Shown one piece after another: positions 18,100 through 27,360 of a DNA stretch of 64,000 nucleotides. A program made the position numbers and the translations under genes. The stretch is from Listeria booriae (lineage in GTDB: Bacteria; Bacillota; Bacilli; Lactobacillales; Listeriaceae). Under the pieces are notes generated by a model, which worked only from the letters and a program-made list of their open reading frames with translations, was not told where the DNA came from and did no database searches. Location: assembly GCF_000766865.1 (NCBI RefSeq), contig NZ_JNFA01000005.1:45439-109438 (forward strand). The letters run 5' to 3'. The first letter of the stretch is position 1. Each line of letters opens with the position of its first letter.

Positions 18100-18142
18100 C
18101 ATTAAAAACGTGCTTTCATATATCAAAAACACGTTTTTAATG
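18100..18142. repeat. 13-bp perfect inverted repeat with imperfect flanking extension
   Basis: CATTAAAAACGTG and CACGTTTTTAATG are exact complements around a 17-nt loop. Outside the stem a weaker complementarity continues (AAAGGTAGC against GCTATCTTT). It lies 9 bp after the stop of the excisionase-like gene and may terminate it. CGTGCTTTCATA is also directly repeated at 18068 and 18109. The rest of 17925-18150 holds only the kinase promoter region. Confidence 0.6.
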
Positions 18143-18150
18143 GTTCGGAG

Positions 18151-18381
18151 CTATCTTTGGTATGGACGATACTTTTCAAATAACTCTGGTGCTATACTTT
18201 TCCGATGCTCAATTTCGTAGCGATAAAAAAGGACCGCAGAACCTTTTTTGATTTTTGTTATTTTTCCACGAGCCACTAGAGAATGAAAACATTGTTTGGA
18301 AATGTCGAGGTAATCAATAGCTTCCTGTCTCGAAAGAAACTCCCTGTCTAATAACTCTCTAAGTTGCTTTTGTTTATCCAT
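18151..18381 (-). CDS. Small excisionase-like HTH protein
   Basis: A 76-residue protein with a MerR/excisionase-type helix-turn-helix (LSRQEAIDYLDISKQCFHSL) and a wing region (GKITKIKKGSAVLFYRYEIE). Such proteins bind DNA as phage excisionases or as small local regulators. No integrase or attachment site was seen, so a regulatory role is more likely. It is the last gene on the minus strand of the exopolysaccharide cluster, 39 bp after a glycosyltransferase. The ATG has GGAGGGAG upstream. Confidence 0.75.
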   Translation of the reverse strand: MDKQKQLRELLDREFLSRQEAIDYLDISKQCFHSLVARGKITKIKKGSAVLFYRYEIEHRKSIAPELFEKYRPYQR

Positions 18382-18420
18382 AATTTTAGCTCCCTCCGTT
18401 GTGTCAATGTTTGTTTAAAA

Positions 18421-19164
18421 TTAAATTATTCGTTTCCGCACAGCGTTGTATGCATAACAAGTGAAACAAATAGCCGCATGCCAATAACTTAGTTTTTCTT
18501 GTTCTCGGTACATTTTCCAAGTCTGCATTGCCATTTTTCCTTTTTTAGATGACAGCGAGTCATTACGAAGATTGTAGCTCGCCAAAACTTGGTTTAGCCC
18601 ATACGCGACGTGTCCTTTTTTTAAAATCGAAAGCCAAGTTGCTGTATCCTGCCTTGTTCTAATACTTGGCATTTTTATATGATTTATCCTTTTTCGATCG
18701 ATGACTACCGTGGAACAATTGATAATCGTGTTCCTCAAAAGATCGTTATATGCCAGGCGCCGAGGCACTTGCACTGTATTTTTAACTGTAGAGGCAACAA
18801 CCCGTTCATAAGCTGTAAAACTAAATCCTGCTTGATGTTCTTCCATAAACCGCAGTTGCCGAGCTAATTTCTCTGGATACCACGTGTCATCGCTATCTAA
18901 AAAAGCGATAAAACGCCCTCTACCTTTGCTCAATGCTATATTCCTAGCTTCAGCCGCCCCGATATTTTGCTTGAGTACGAAAAGAGATATTTGTGATTTG
19001 TCTATGTCTTGGATGATTTGAACAGTCTTGTCATTGGAGGCATCATCTACAATAATAATCTCCAGTGATTTGTATGATTGATTTAAAACACTGCTTATTG
19101 TTTTCGCAATGGTGGCTTCACTATTGTATGTTGGAATAATGACACTAACTAATTTCTCTTTCAT
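18421..19164 (-). CDS. GT2 glycosyltransferase
   Basis: A 247-residue family 2 glycosyltransferase with a GT-A fold. The nucleotide-sugar site is VSVIIPTYNSEATI followed by EIIIVDDASNDKT, and the metal-binding DxD-type motif is IAFLDSDDTWYPEKL near residue 93. There are no clear membrane helices, so it acts at the cytoplasmic face on a lipid-linked acceptor. The ATG at 19164 has AAAGGAG upstream and overlaps the preceding gene by 20 bp. The sugar and linkage cannot be told. Confidence 0.88.
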   Translation of the reverse strand: MKEKLVSVIIPTYNSEATIAKTISSVLNQSYKSLEIIIVDDASNDKTVQIIQDIDKSQISLFVLKQNIGAAEARNIALSKGRGRFIAFLDSDDTWYPEKLARQLRFMEEHQAGFSFTAYERVVASTVKNTVQVPRRLAYNDLLRNTIINCSTVVIDRKRINHIKMPSIRTRQDTATWLSILKKGHVAYGLNQVLASYNLRNDSLSSKKGKMAMQTWKMYREQEKLSYWHAAICFTCYAYNAVRKRII

Positions 19165-20422
19165 TTTTCTCCTTTGTGTTGAGCGATTTGTAATAATGTT
19201 CCAATTTAATTTGTTCTTTCTCCCAAGTGTATTTCTTTTTGATTCTCCGGGTGTTTTTCTTTAGCAGCTGGTACTTTGTTGTATTTTGAAGCAAGTGATT
19301 TACACCAGTAGCAATGGCTTTCGGGCAATGGGAATCGACACAAACGCCAACTTGATCGCCTTCCACCACTTTCTTAATTTCCGGGAATTCACACGCAATC
19401 ACAGGAACTTCTGCTGAAATATACTCAAAAAGCTTATTTGATGAAGCAGAATAGTGGTTAAAACAAGTATTATTTAAAACTTGAAAACCCAGAAATGCTT
19501 GTTGCGTGTAACTTCTTAGTTCGTGTAATGGCACTTTATCAATAAATTTAACGCGGTCTTCTAAGGCTAGTTCAGCAACTCTTGCTTGCAGCTCCTTTTT
19601 TTGACGGCCGTCTCCAATAAAGACTAACGTTCCCTCTTGAAATAAAGGTACGGCTTCTACTAATTTCTCCAAACCTCTGCCTGGGTTAATAACACCTTGA
19701 TACAATAAAATTTTTTCATTTGGTGGTAGTTTCAAAAGTTGGTGTATACTCTGACCACCTACCATTCGAGTTACATATTCCGGATAATTATGAAGCACAG
19801 CTGGGAGAAAGCCATATAATTGTTCATTGAAAGCAGCTCGTGTATGGTTTTCAACAATCATCAAATCAATTTTGCGAATATAGAACTGTTCAATCTTTTT
19901 ATATAAAAAACCATTACAACCTTCACGACTTGTTTGAACTTCGTGGGAATCATAAATTAGTAGGCTTTTGTTCCATCTGCTTCTCGCTGCAAAATGGGCT
20001 TGTGGTAGAGTATTTAAATCATGTGCCTGAAAATAATCAGCATCCCTACTCCTAGCAACCAATGCCATTGTTATAATTGTCATTGATCGGTGAATAAAGA
20101 TATGTCCTTTTGAAGTAAACGAAATGAATAACAACATGATGGCAACTACGGCAATTCCAAATTGTCCTAATACCGAAAATCCAAGTATAAACAGCAGTAA
20201 CGATATGACCCAAATCGCATACTGATTATTTTTCCCACCTACCCTTGTTACGTAAAAAAAAGGGGCAACAAGTTCCGACTTTGGTAATACTTTTTTCTTA
20301 TATTCTTGCATACAGATTAATTCCACCCAATAACCTGCCTTTGCCAAGGTTTTTCCTTCCTTCAAAACCCTAGCATCATTAGAAAAATTATTAAATAACA
20401 ACATCACTATTTTTGGTCGCAT
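19145..20422 (-). CDS. GT4 glycosyltransferase with internal membrane segments
   Basis: A 425-residue GT-B enzyme. The N-terminal half starts IVMLLFNNFSNDARVLKEG and is interrupted by two hydrophobic helices (about residues 67-100), an arrangement seen in several exopolysaccharide GT4 proteins. The C-terminal donor-binding half has ILLYQGVINPGRGLEKLVEA, LVFIGDGRQKKEL and FEYISAEVPVIACEFPEIKKVV, with the EX7E-like motif. Start ATG at 20422 lies within the end of the epimerase gene (32-bp overlap), with AAGGAG 7 bases upstream. Confidence 0.86.
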   Translation of the reverse strand: MRPKIVMLLFNNFSNDARVLKEGKTLAKAGYWVELICMQEYKKKVLPKSELVAPFFYVTRVGGKNNQYAIWVISLLLFILGFSVLGQFGIAVVAIMLLFISFTSKGHIFIHRSMTIITMALVARSRDADYFQAHDLNTLPQAHFAARSRWNKSLLIYDSHEVQTSREGCNGFLYKKIEQFYIRKIDLMIVENHTRAAFNEQLYGFLPAVLHNYPEYVTRMVGGQSIHQLLKLPPNEKILLYQGVINPGRGLEKLVEAVPLFQEGTLVFIGDGRQKKELQARVAELALEDRVKFIDKVPLHELRSYTQQAFLGFQVLNNTCFNHYSASSNKLFEYISAEVPVIACEFPEIKKVVEGDQVGVCVDSHCPKAIATGVNHLLQNTTKYQLLKKNTRRIKKKYTWEKEQIKLEHYYKSLNTKEKNEREIS

Positions 20423-21350
20423 GGAGAGTCTCCTTCATCTTTATTTCTCGTAACTTCTCAAGACCCGTTTGCAATATATATGTGGGTTCCCATCCCGTCG
20501 CTTCTTTAAATTTCTGATTGGAAAGACAGCTATTGTACACATCACCTAAACGCGGAGCCTTTCTCACTGGGTCTAACTCGATTTGTAGCAGATTGCTTAT
20601 GTTTTGAAATACTTCATTTATAGATGTCTGCTCATTTGTTGAAACATTATATACGCCACTTTTCTTGATATCTATCGCCAAAATCAATGCTTCTGCAATA
20701 TCCTCTACGAAAATAAAATCTCTCGTCTGTTTTCCACTGCCAAAAATAGTTGGTGCTTTTTGATGTGCTAGTTTATCCCAAAAATTCGAAATGACATCCT
20801 TTTTAGCAAGGGGCTTATTGCCGTATACATTAGCAAATCGAAGCGCGCAATATGGAAAACCATCCATGTTCTCATTTAAAGAAAGGTACTGCTCACACAT
20901 ACTTTTTGACATACCGTACGGAGATTGTGGTTGTTTTTGTGACTCCTCGTTTAATGGCAAATCCGTATTGTTTCCGTACACTGCTGCCGACGATGCAAAA
21001 ACGAATCGCTCAAAATTTGCGACTTTTTTACATGCAAGCAAGACATTCAATGTACCCAAAATATTAATATCTGCATCTAGTTGCTGCTGTTCGATAGAAG
21101 TCGGGATATCCGTCTGTGCCGCCAAATGAATCACATAATGCGGGGCAACATTTGCGATATAATTTAGAGCATCTTTACTTCTAATATCACATATTTTCAA
21201 ATCAATCCGGCGTTCTAGAATCCAACTCCAGTCACCAGTACTTAAATTATCAATAACAAAGATTTCATGTGGTGTTTTGATCAAATTTTTCAGTACTTGC
21301 GAACCAATGAAGCCGCAACCACCTGTAATTAAGAATCGTTTTTTTCTCAC
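20391..21350 (-). CDS. NAD-dependent nucleotide-sugar epimerase/dehydratase
   Basis: A 319-residue short-chain dehydrogenase of the extended GalE-like family. The Rossmann motif is ITGGCGFIGSQVLKNL at the N-terminus, the catalytic Ser lies in VFASSAAVYG, and YGMSKSMCEQYL carries the YxxxK pair near residue 148. It probably makes an epimerised UDP-sugar for the polysaccharide. The start codon is GTG at 21350 after AGGAAA; the nearby ATGs run into a stop. UDP-glucose/GlcNAc 4-epimerase activity is the leading guess; a dehydratase role is not excluded. Confidence 0.85.
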   Translation of the reverse strand: MRKKRFLITGGCGFIGSQVLKNLIKTPHEIFVIDNLSTGDWSWILERRIDLKICDIRSKDALNYIANVAPHYVIHLAAQTDIPTSIEQQQLDADINILGTLNVLLACKKVANFERFVFASSAAVYGNNTDLPLNEESQKQPQSPYGMSKSMCEQYLSLNENMDGFPYCALRFANVYGNKPLAKKDVISNFWDKLAHQKAPTIFGSGKQTRDFIFVEDIAEALILAIDIKKSGVYNVSTNEQTSINEVFQNISNLLQIELDPVRKAPRLGDVYNSCLSNQKFKEATGWEPTYILQTGLEKLREIKMKETLHATKNSDVVI

Positions 21351-21381
21351 ATCATGTTTCCTCGCTTTCCTTTTGCTTAAG

Positions 21382-22011
21382 CTAAACCGCCCCTCTAAAT
21401 GTCAAAACAACCTTTACTGTAAGCATTAGAATATACATGTCCATACGTATAGAACGGTGGTCCACATAATGACAATCCATCTGCATCTTTTCTCCATTCG
21501 TTATTAAACTTCGACCATTCACCTGCGCCCATCCTGTGAGTCCTGGCTTGACTCTTAACCGCTTTTTTTGTTCTTCTGAGTAGTAGCATGTGATATCAGG
21601 TATTTCAGGCCTTGGCCCAACAAGACTCATATTGCCAATCACTACATTAAAAAATTGCGGCAATTCATCTATGCTTGTCCTTCTTATAAAACCGCCAACT
21701 TTTGTGATACAAGGATTTTTACCGTTACCTTCTTTAAATATGAATGTGTCTGGAACCCCGCTCTCCCAACCCTTTCCGTACTCATTTTGCTGTTTTGCGT
21801 CAACTTTCATAGATCGAAATTTATAAATGGGGAAAAGCTTGCCATCTTTTCCAGTTCTTGTTTGCACAAACAGGACAGGACCGCCATCTTCTAGTTTGAT
21901 ACAGGTAGCAACAACTAGCATAATCGGCGTAGTCACAAGAAAACCCGCAACCCCCAAGAGGATATCCATTACTCTTTTGAAAAATAAGTCCACCGTTTGC
22001 CTACTCATCAT
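21382..22011 (-). CDS. Priming polyprenyl-phosphate sugar-1-phosphate transferase
   Basis: A 209-residue bacterial sugar transferase (PglC / WcaJ C-terminal type). It has one N-terminal membrane helix (about residues 12-35), then the conserved cytoplasmic stretch LFPIYKFRSMKVDA, RRTSIDELPQFFNVVIGNMSLVGPRPEIP and RLRVKPGLTGWAQVNGR. It starts repeat-unit synthesis by loading a sugar-1-phosphate on undecaprenyl phosphate. The ATG at 22011 overlaps the Wzx stop; GGAG lies 9 bases upstream. Confidence 0.92.
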   Translation of the reverse strand: MMSRQTVDLFFKRVMDILLGVAGFLVTTPIMLVVATCIKLEDGGPVLFVQTRTGKDGKLFPIYKFRSMKVDAKQQNEYGKGWESGVPDTFIFKEGNGKNPCITKVGGFIRRTSIDELPQFFNVVIGNMSLVGPRPEIPDITCYYSEEQKKRLRVKPGLTGWAQVNGRSLITNGEKMQMDCHYVDHRSIRMDMYILMLTVKVVLTFRGAV

Positions 22012-23251
22012 TTTTCCCAACTCCATTTAATAGCTTCACCAAAGCTCGCCGACCTAAATACCAAACAACAACATTGAAAAACGAAATAATCACACTGTAA
22101 AAAATCATCGTTTGTAGAAAATCAGCTTGCATAATCATAAAAACACCAATAATACTCGCTAATTTGCAAAGTTCTAAGATCATTTGTAGTTTTTGCTTAT
22201 TCGTAACATATAAAATCTGCGAAGTGGCCCCAAAAACTGCTTGTGTAAAAAACAGCATACTTAAAGTCTGTGCAAGCTCCCCAGCCTCCCGCCAATTCGC
22301 ACCAAAAACAAACGGAAAAACAACTGGTGAAAACATAGCTAACAATACGACTGGCAGGAACATCACCACACAAAGTTTCCACGTAATTTGCATATACATT
22401 CGATAAACTTGCCCCGGTTGATTCGCAATGCGTTTTGTCGCAAAACTATAGAAAAACTGGGCAATAGATATGGAAAGCAGTGAAATTGGTACAAGAATTA
22501 CACGCTGTACTAATGCATATTGACCCCCAGCAGCCGTTGCAAAAATAGCGATAATAAACAGTTGTGGCACTTGTAAAGCGAGCGTATTGACAAGCCCCGA
22601 TGGAGCAGAGAAAAGCATAAAGTTCCGATACTTCCGTAATAAAAACACCATATCCGCCCACGAAAATACTACTTTCTCTAACCGCGCCTTCCTAGATACA
22701 TGCTGTAAAACAAGCAAACTAAGTAACTTCCCACCAATATCTCCCAGAAGCAAACCCATGGGACGAAATGATAATATACTTTGTAAAAATCCAGTACCCA
22801 GTAATTGCATGGATTTAGTCAGAGATAACGTTCTGTACTGCTCCAGCGCCATATTCTGATAGTTATAAATTTGTATCATACTTGTAAAAGCAATACCTAA
22901 ACTAAGTAATAGCATCGAAAATACACTAGGATTTATCCCAACAAAACGCAATATACTCCAGTCAAAAATCATGTATACGCCAAACAATATCGCACAGACT
23001 AGCCAAACAATCATGAAATTCAGTCTTAATAACTGCCTAGCTAATTTGGTATCTTGTTCTAGCGGAATTGCTTTTTCTAAACTTAAGCTAGCAATTTTAA
23101 CCGTAATGGCAATGACCGTGACATACGCAGCGTAAATTCCCATTTCCGTTTCAGAATATAGCCTTGAAATGATTGGAGCAAAAGCCATCATAATCAACTG
23201 TGCCAACACATTACCACTAAACAGGGTTACTAATATTTTTCGCGCTGACAT
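22001..23251 (-). CDS. Wzx-type polysaccharide flippase
   Basis: A 416-residue protein with 12 or more predicted hydrophobic helices, of the MOP-superfamily polysaccharide biosynthesis type. The N-terminus (ILVTLFSGNVLAQLIMMAFAP, IISRLYSETEMGIYAAY) matches the usual flippase start. It would flip lipid-linked repeat units across the membrane. The ATG at 23251 is preferred because AAGGAA lies eight bases upstream. It overlaps the polymerase gene by 35 bp. Confidence 0.85.
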   Translation of the reverse strand: MSARKILVTLFSGNVLAQLIMMAFAPIISRLYSETEMGIYAAYVTVIAITVKIASLSLEKAIPLEQDTKLARQLLRLNFMIVWLVCAILFGVYMIFDWSILRFVGINPSVFSMLLLSLGIAFTSMIQIYNYQNMALEQYRTLSLTKSMQLLGTGFLQSILSFRPMGLLLGDIGGKLLSLLVLQHVSRKARLEKVVFSWADMVFLLRKYRNFMLFSAPSGLVNTLALQVPQLFIIAIFATAAGGQYALVQRVILVPISLLSISIAQFFYSFATKRIANQPGQVYRMYMQITWKLCVVMFLPVVLLAMFSPVVFPFVFGANWREAGELAQTLSMLFFTQAVFGATSQILYVTNKQKLQMILELCKLASIIGVFMIMQADFLQTMIFYSVIISFFNVVVWYLGRRALVKLLNGVGKNDE

Positions 23252-24533
23252 GTTCATTTCCTTCCCATAAATCACTGCGATACAAGTAATTCAATCCCAT
23301 CGCAATCACGATACCGTTTGTAAACAGGGCGATAATAAAGGAACTATCCACCAAACTCCAAGCCGGCATGACCATCAAGGCTACACTGAGCACAAAATTC
23401 CGTTTCTGCGCAATACTGTCATACAGCCAAAGCACACATCCAAGCAACACACTAAAGGCAATGACTCCAGCGTATCCAAAAGCAGAATAAGCATCTGCCC
23501 ACATGTTTACATTTGCAGACATCTCCTCTGAACCAAAATACGTGAAACCAATAAGGTGACTAGGACTCGCTTTATAAGGATAGTCCACAAAAAATCCCAA
23601 AATCGAGTGTCCTAAATATGTTTTTTCATGTGTTGAGAAGAAGTCAAAGAATAAACTCGATAAAGCGCCAGGTAAAAGGAGCATCCTTCTAGTAAATATT
23701 TCAGTAAGTGCAATATTGTCATTAAAAATATCTACCAAAATGGCCAACACTACAAAAGCAACCATGAACCAGACAAAGCTAATACCAAATGTTCTCCCGC
23801 TTTTTCTAAGACAAAATAGGATAACAAACAATAACCCCATCGACAACACCACACTTTTGTGTCCTGAAACAGAATATACATACACTTGCCCAAATATCCC
23901 TACAAAGAGGAGTAATAACTGACCACGCATTATACCGATAGTTATCATAAACATATCCATTATTTTCGAAAGCCATGTTATTGCGTACCCAGCTATTCTG
24001 CCTGTCTCACTTCGATACACTTCTCTCACACCATATACTTCTTTAAAAGAAACCGGATTAATATGAAAACCATACGCCTTAATCATAACCGCATAGAGTA
24101 GCGACATACCTACAAATATCCCAACGTTCACAGCGGCAACTGGGAAATTAGTATTCGGAAGCTCTATCAAAGAAATTTTGCTGAAGAAATAAAGGATCAT
24201 CAGGCCAGCAAGCACGACTAGTTTAAATATCCAAAAGGAATCCAAAGCATCCACTCTAATAAAATCAGGAATGATGATGACAGGAATGTACGCAAACAGA
24301 TACAATGTCCAGTAAATAACTTGAGACGGTCGTTGCACCTGATATTCCAACCAAAAGCTCGGCAAAATAGCTAATAGACTAGACAGTATAGTGACCCATA
24401 ATGACGGATGTAAATTGGTAAGTTGATAGTAACTATATGCTGGCGAGATTAAATAAATATAAGCAATATACAGTGCCGCAATATATGTGATGACACCTAG
24501 AATAACTGTGATTCTACCGACGCTTAACTGCAT
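23217..24533 (-). CDS. Wzy-like O-antigen/exopolysaccharide polymerase
   Basis: A 438-residue polytopic protein with about 10-12 hydrophobic helices and a large loop near residues 310-350, as in O-antigen polymerases. The family has little sequence conservation, so the call rests on topology plus position between the tyrosine kinase and Wzx. It would polymerise flipped repeat units outside the membrane. The ATG at 24533 has GGTGAG five bases upstream. Confidence 0.75.
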   Translation of the reverse strand: MQLSVGRITVILGVITYIAALYIAYIYLISPAYSYYQLTNLHPSLWVTILSSLLAILPSFWLEYQVQRPSQVIYWTLYLFAYIPVIIIPDFIRVDALDSFWIFKLVVLAGLMILYFFSKISLIELPNTNFPVAAVNVGIFVGMSLLYAVMIKAYGFHINPVSFKEVYGVREVYRSETGRIAGYAITWLSKIMDMFMITIGIMRGQLLLLFVGIFGQVYVYSVSGHKSVVLSMGLLFVILFCLRKSGRTFGISFVWFMVAFVVLAILVDIFNDNIALTEIFTRRMLLLPGALSSLFFDFFSTHEKTYLGHSILGFFVDYPYKASPSHLIGFTYFGSEEMSANVNMWADAYSAFGYAGVIAFSVLLGCVLWLYDSIAQKRNFVLSVALMVMPAWSLVDSSFIIALFTNGIVIAMGLNYLYRSDLWEGNEHVSAKNISNPV

Positions 24534-24547
24534 TTCTCTCACCAAAG

Positions 24548-25228
24548 CTACTCTTTAACATAGTTATAATAATAATTTGAGTCATGCTTTTTCTTCCTTA
24601 TCTTATTTCTAATGACACCGATAATATCAATATTTTGCATTTTACATGTATCGATGCATGTCTTTAGCTGATTCTTTGTTGTTTTTCCATTCTCCACAAC
24701 AATAATCGTGCTATCACAGACGCTTCCAATAATCTTACTATCTGCTAACCCACTTGGTGGCGCATCTACGAAAATGAAGTCATAATCAACTCGTTGTGTG
24801 TCGATAAAAGTTTTAAAACGCTTTTTACTGAGTAGTTCGGTAGGGTTGTATGGTAATGGGCCACTTGTTACAACATCTAGATTTTCAGCAACTTGTTGAA
24901 TCGTTTCTTTTTCATCCATAAGTTCATTTAGAAAATCGGTAAGGCCGCTAAAATTCTGCAGTTGAAATGGCTTATGGATTGTTGGTAGACGTAAATCACT
25001 ATCGATAACCAATACTTTCTTATTATTTTTGGCCATAAAATAAGCCAGATTGACAATGGCACTTGATTTTCCTTCACCTTGCCTACAAGATGTCACCATA
25101 ATTACTTTTAGATTACGCTTATCCGCTAGATATTGAATGTTAGTACGAATATTACGAATCTGTTCAGGTATGACACCTTTTTCTTTTTTAATTAATTGTC
25201 TTTCAGAATATTGCTTTTTAATCACCAT
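24548..25228 (-). CDS. CpsD/CapB-type bacterial tyrosine kinase
   Basis: A 226-residue BY-kinase. The Walker A motif is TSCRQGEGKSS, Walker A' VLVIDSDLRLP, and Walker B FIFVDAPPSG. The C-terminus ends in a tyrosine cluster (SNYYYNYVKE), the usual autophosphorylation site. With the membrane activator encoded just before it (7-bp overlap), it controls polymer length and export. The start ATG follows GGGGAGATTG. Confidence 0.92.
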   Translation of the reverse strand: MVIKKQYSERQLIKKEKGVIPEQIRNIRTNIQYLADKRNLKVIMVTSCRQGEGKSSAIVNLAYFMAKNNKKVLVIDSDLRLPTIHKPFQLQNFSGLTDFLNELMDEKETIQQVAENLDVVTSGPLPYNPTELLSKKRFKTFIDTQRVDYDFIFVDAPPSGLADSKIIGSVCDSTIIVVENGKTTKNQLKTCIDTCKMQNIDIIGVIRNKIRKKKHDSNYYYNYVKE

Positions 25229-25890
25229 TTCTCAATCTCCCCTAAAATAGGAATATTGGTTATCTCTTCAATGTCTTCATTTTCTCTAATCGTATTGTTG
25301 CTGAATAGGATGGCAACCATGATTATCATACCGCCCACCAAGCCAATAAATAACCCCATCAACAAGTTCATTTTTATATTTGGTGAAACTGGAATTGCCG
25401 CTTCTTCTATAGTTGCTTTTGATAAAACTTTGATTGTACCGTCTTCAAGTAATGCTCCAACCTCTACTTCCATTACCCGAATCGTCGTATTTACAACTTT
25501 GACGGCTTCTTCTGGTGTGGTTGTGGTATACGATATGGAGATGATTTGCGATTCATTTTCATTTTTTACGTTCAAATTCGCAACGATTGTTTGGAAGCTT
25601 TCTCTTATATCTAATTTCATTTTTACTTGATCGATAATTTTATGACTTTTTAAAATGCCTGAATAGGTGCTAATTAAGCGATTATTCGTGTTGGCATCTA
25701 GCCTGAAATCTTCTGTTTCTAATTTTTGTGGCTTAACAAAGATGTCTGCTGTTGCTTGATATTTTGGGGTGGCTATTTGTGTGGCCCATAAGGCGGAGCC
25801 TCCAATACCGACCACTGCCGCTAGGACAAGAATCCAAAGATACTGCTTTATTCGCTTAGCAACAACGCGCAAGTCTATCATTTTTTCCAT
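25222..25890 (-). CDS. Wzz/YveK-type chain-length regulator and kinase activator
   Basis: A 222-residue protein with two membrane helices (about 20-40 and 172-195) flanking an extracellular loop of about 130 residues. The N-terminal DLRVVAKRIKQYLWIL and TPKYQATADIFV are typical of Wzz / CapA-like transmembrane activators. It pairs with the cytoplasmic tyrosine kinase encoded next. It lies 22 bp after the UDP-ManNAc dehydrogenase gene. Confidence 0.9.
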   Translation of the reverse strand: MEKMIDLRVVAKRIKQYLWILVLAAVVGIGGSALWATQIATPKYQATADIFVKPQKLETEDFRLDANTNNRLISTYSGILKSHKIIDQVKMKLDIRESFQTIVANLNVKNENESQIISISYTTTTPEEAVKVVNTTIRVMEVEVGALLEDGTIKVLSKATIEEAAIPVSPNIKMNLLMGLFIGLVGGMIIMVAILFSNNTIRENEDIEEITNIPILGEIEKW

Positions 25891-25912
25891 ATTACTAACC
25901 TTACCTTCTTTT

Positions 25913-27187
25913 TCAAGTCATAATACTTACTTCTTTTAGTGTGTGCATATTTCCTAGATTTATTATGCTAACTTCAGTGTCAACATGCTGTACAATACCT
26001 TTTGTATCAAAAATGAGTTTGTTTCGCATATTCGCAATGTGTTTGGAAGCGATTTTTCGAAATTCCGAATGATCTGTGAGTACTAGTAGTAAATCAGTGT
26101 TTGTTAAAGCGGTGTTGATGTCTTTTTCTACAAAATCTAAAGCAACGTGTGGATCGTATGCCACTACCTCATACGGTGATTGCTTTTGTAGAGATTGGTA
26201 AATCGTCATCGCCGGACTTTCGCGGGTATCGTCACTATTTCCTTTGTATGCTAGACCAAAAATGGTTATTTTGTTACCGCCTATGTGCGCCATGATTTCT
26301 TCCACTTTAGTTAGAATATAGACCGGCATCGATTCGTTGATACTTCTCGCTTCTTTAATTAGTGGTGTCGCAAATGGCGCCGTGGCTACAATAAAGTTCG
26401 GATCAACGGCTAAGCAATGCCCGCCAACGCCTGGACCTGGTTGATGGATATTTACACGCGGGTGGTGATTTGCGAGTTCAATGACTTTTAGCGCGTCAAT
26501 TTCTAATGTCTCACCGACCTTCACTAGCTCATTGGCCAATGCTATGTTAACGTCACGAAAGGTATTTTCCATTAGTTTAGCTAATTCTGCGGTTGCTGCA
26601 TTCGTGGGTATTAAGCGGCCCTTTGCGAATGTTTGGTATAATTTAATGCCAGCTTCTGTACAACTCGGCGTTACACCACCGATAATCCTATCGTTATACA
26701 CAAGTTCATGAATAATTCGCCCTGGCAAAACACGTTCTGGACAATGCAATAAATGCACATCTTTGCCAACTTGCAAACCTACTGATTCTATCAACGGCAA
26801 AATTTCAGATTCGGTTGTTTTAGGCGCAACGGTTGATTCAATAACTACTGTATTGTTTGCTCTTAAGTAGGGCAGAACACTTGTAACTGCTTGTAGCACA
26901 TAAGTTAGATCGCATGATTTCCATAAATCTTTCTTACTTGGTGTTGGTACTGTAATGATGAACACATCAGCTAGTTCTATTTCGGTAGTTGCGATAAAGT
27001 TGCCTTGCTTTACTGCTTTTTCAAGTTCCTCTTGTAAAAATGGTTCTTCTATGCCTGATTTTGCGTTATTTAATCTTTTTATGACAGACTGGTTCACGTC
27101 AACACCAACTACTTGATGTCCTTTATTGGCGAACATGACCGCTGTAGGTAAGCCGATATAGCCTAGGCCAATCACTGCTATTTTCAA
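25913..27187 (-). CDS. UDP-N-acetyl-D-mannosamine dehydrogenase-like enzyme
   Basis: A 424-residue UDP-sugar 6-dehydrogenase with the WecC-type signature. It has a Rossmann motif IAVIGLGYIGLPTAVMFA, CPERVLPGRIIHELVYNDRI, ELAKLMENTFRDVNIALANEL and the active-site Cys in PGPGVGGHCLAVDP. It oxidises UDP-ManNAc to UDP-ManNAcA, so the polymer probably contains an uronic acid. The UDP-GlcNAc 2-epimerase it needs is not in this cluster. The best start is TTG at 27187, spaced from AAGAAGG; an in-frame GTG at 27196 is too close to that site. It is first in the cluster. Confidence 0.9.
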   Translation of the reverse strand: MKIAVIGLGYIGLPTAVMFANKGHQVVGVDVNQSVIKRLNNAKSGIEEPFLQEELEKAVKQGNFIATTEIELADVFIITVPTPSKKDLWKSCDLTYVLQAVTSVLPYLRANNTVVIESTVAPKTTESEILPLIESVGLQVGKDVHLLHCPERVLPGRIIHELVYNDRIIGGVTPSCTEAGIKLYQTFAKGRLIPTNAATAELAKLMENTFRDVNIALANELVKVGETLEIDALKVIELANHHPRVNIHQPGPGVGGHCLAVDPNFIVATAPFATPLIKEARSINESMPVYILTKVEEIMAHIGGNKITIFGLAYKGNSDDTRESPAMTIYQSLQKQSPYEVVAYDPHVALDFVEKDINTALTNTDLLLVLTDHSEFRKIASKHIANMRNKLIFDTKGIVQHVDTEVSIINLGNMHTLKEVSIMT

Positions 27188-27284
27188 TTTTCTCACCTTC
27201 TTTAACTTGGCTGGATAGCTACTGTTTTTTTGTCCGTGATAATTCCCTAAAGCCTGGGATATTAAAAAATAATAATGGAAAGTC

Positions 27285-27340
27285 TAGCCTGAGATAGAAT
27301 CTGTACCAATTCTCATACCGATACATTTTGTCTCAGGCTA
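27285..27340 (-). terminator. Stem-loop after the first chitinase gene
   Basis: TAGCCTGAGA and TCTCAGGCTA are perfect 10-bp arms around a 36-nt loop, 20 bp after the chitinase stop. There is no T run, so termination efficiency is uncertain. It also sits in the leader region of the exopolysaccharide cluster. Confidence 0.5.
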
Positions 27341-27360
27341 TCGTTTCACTAAATACTCGT

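Noticed and set aside
18014..18220. Possible small peptide gene (AgrD candidate) near the AgrC-like kinase
   Set aside because: It overlaps the excisionase-like gene in antisense, has no Cys-containing AgrD core with acidic tail, and no AgrB is present.
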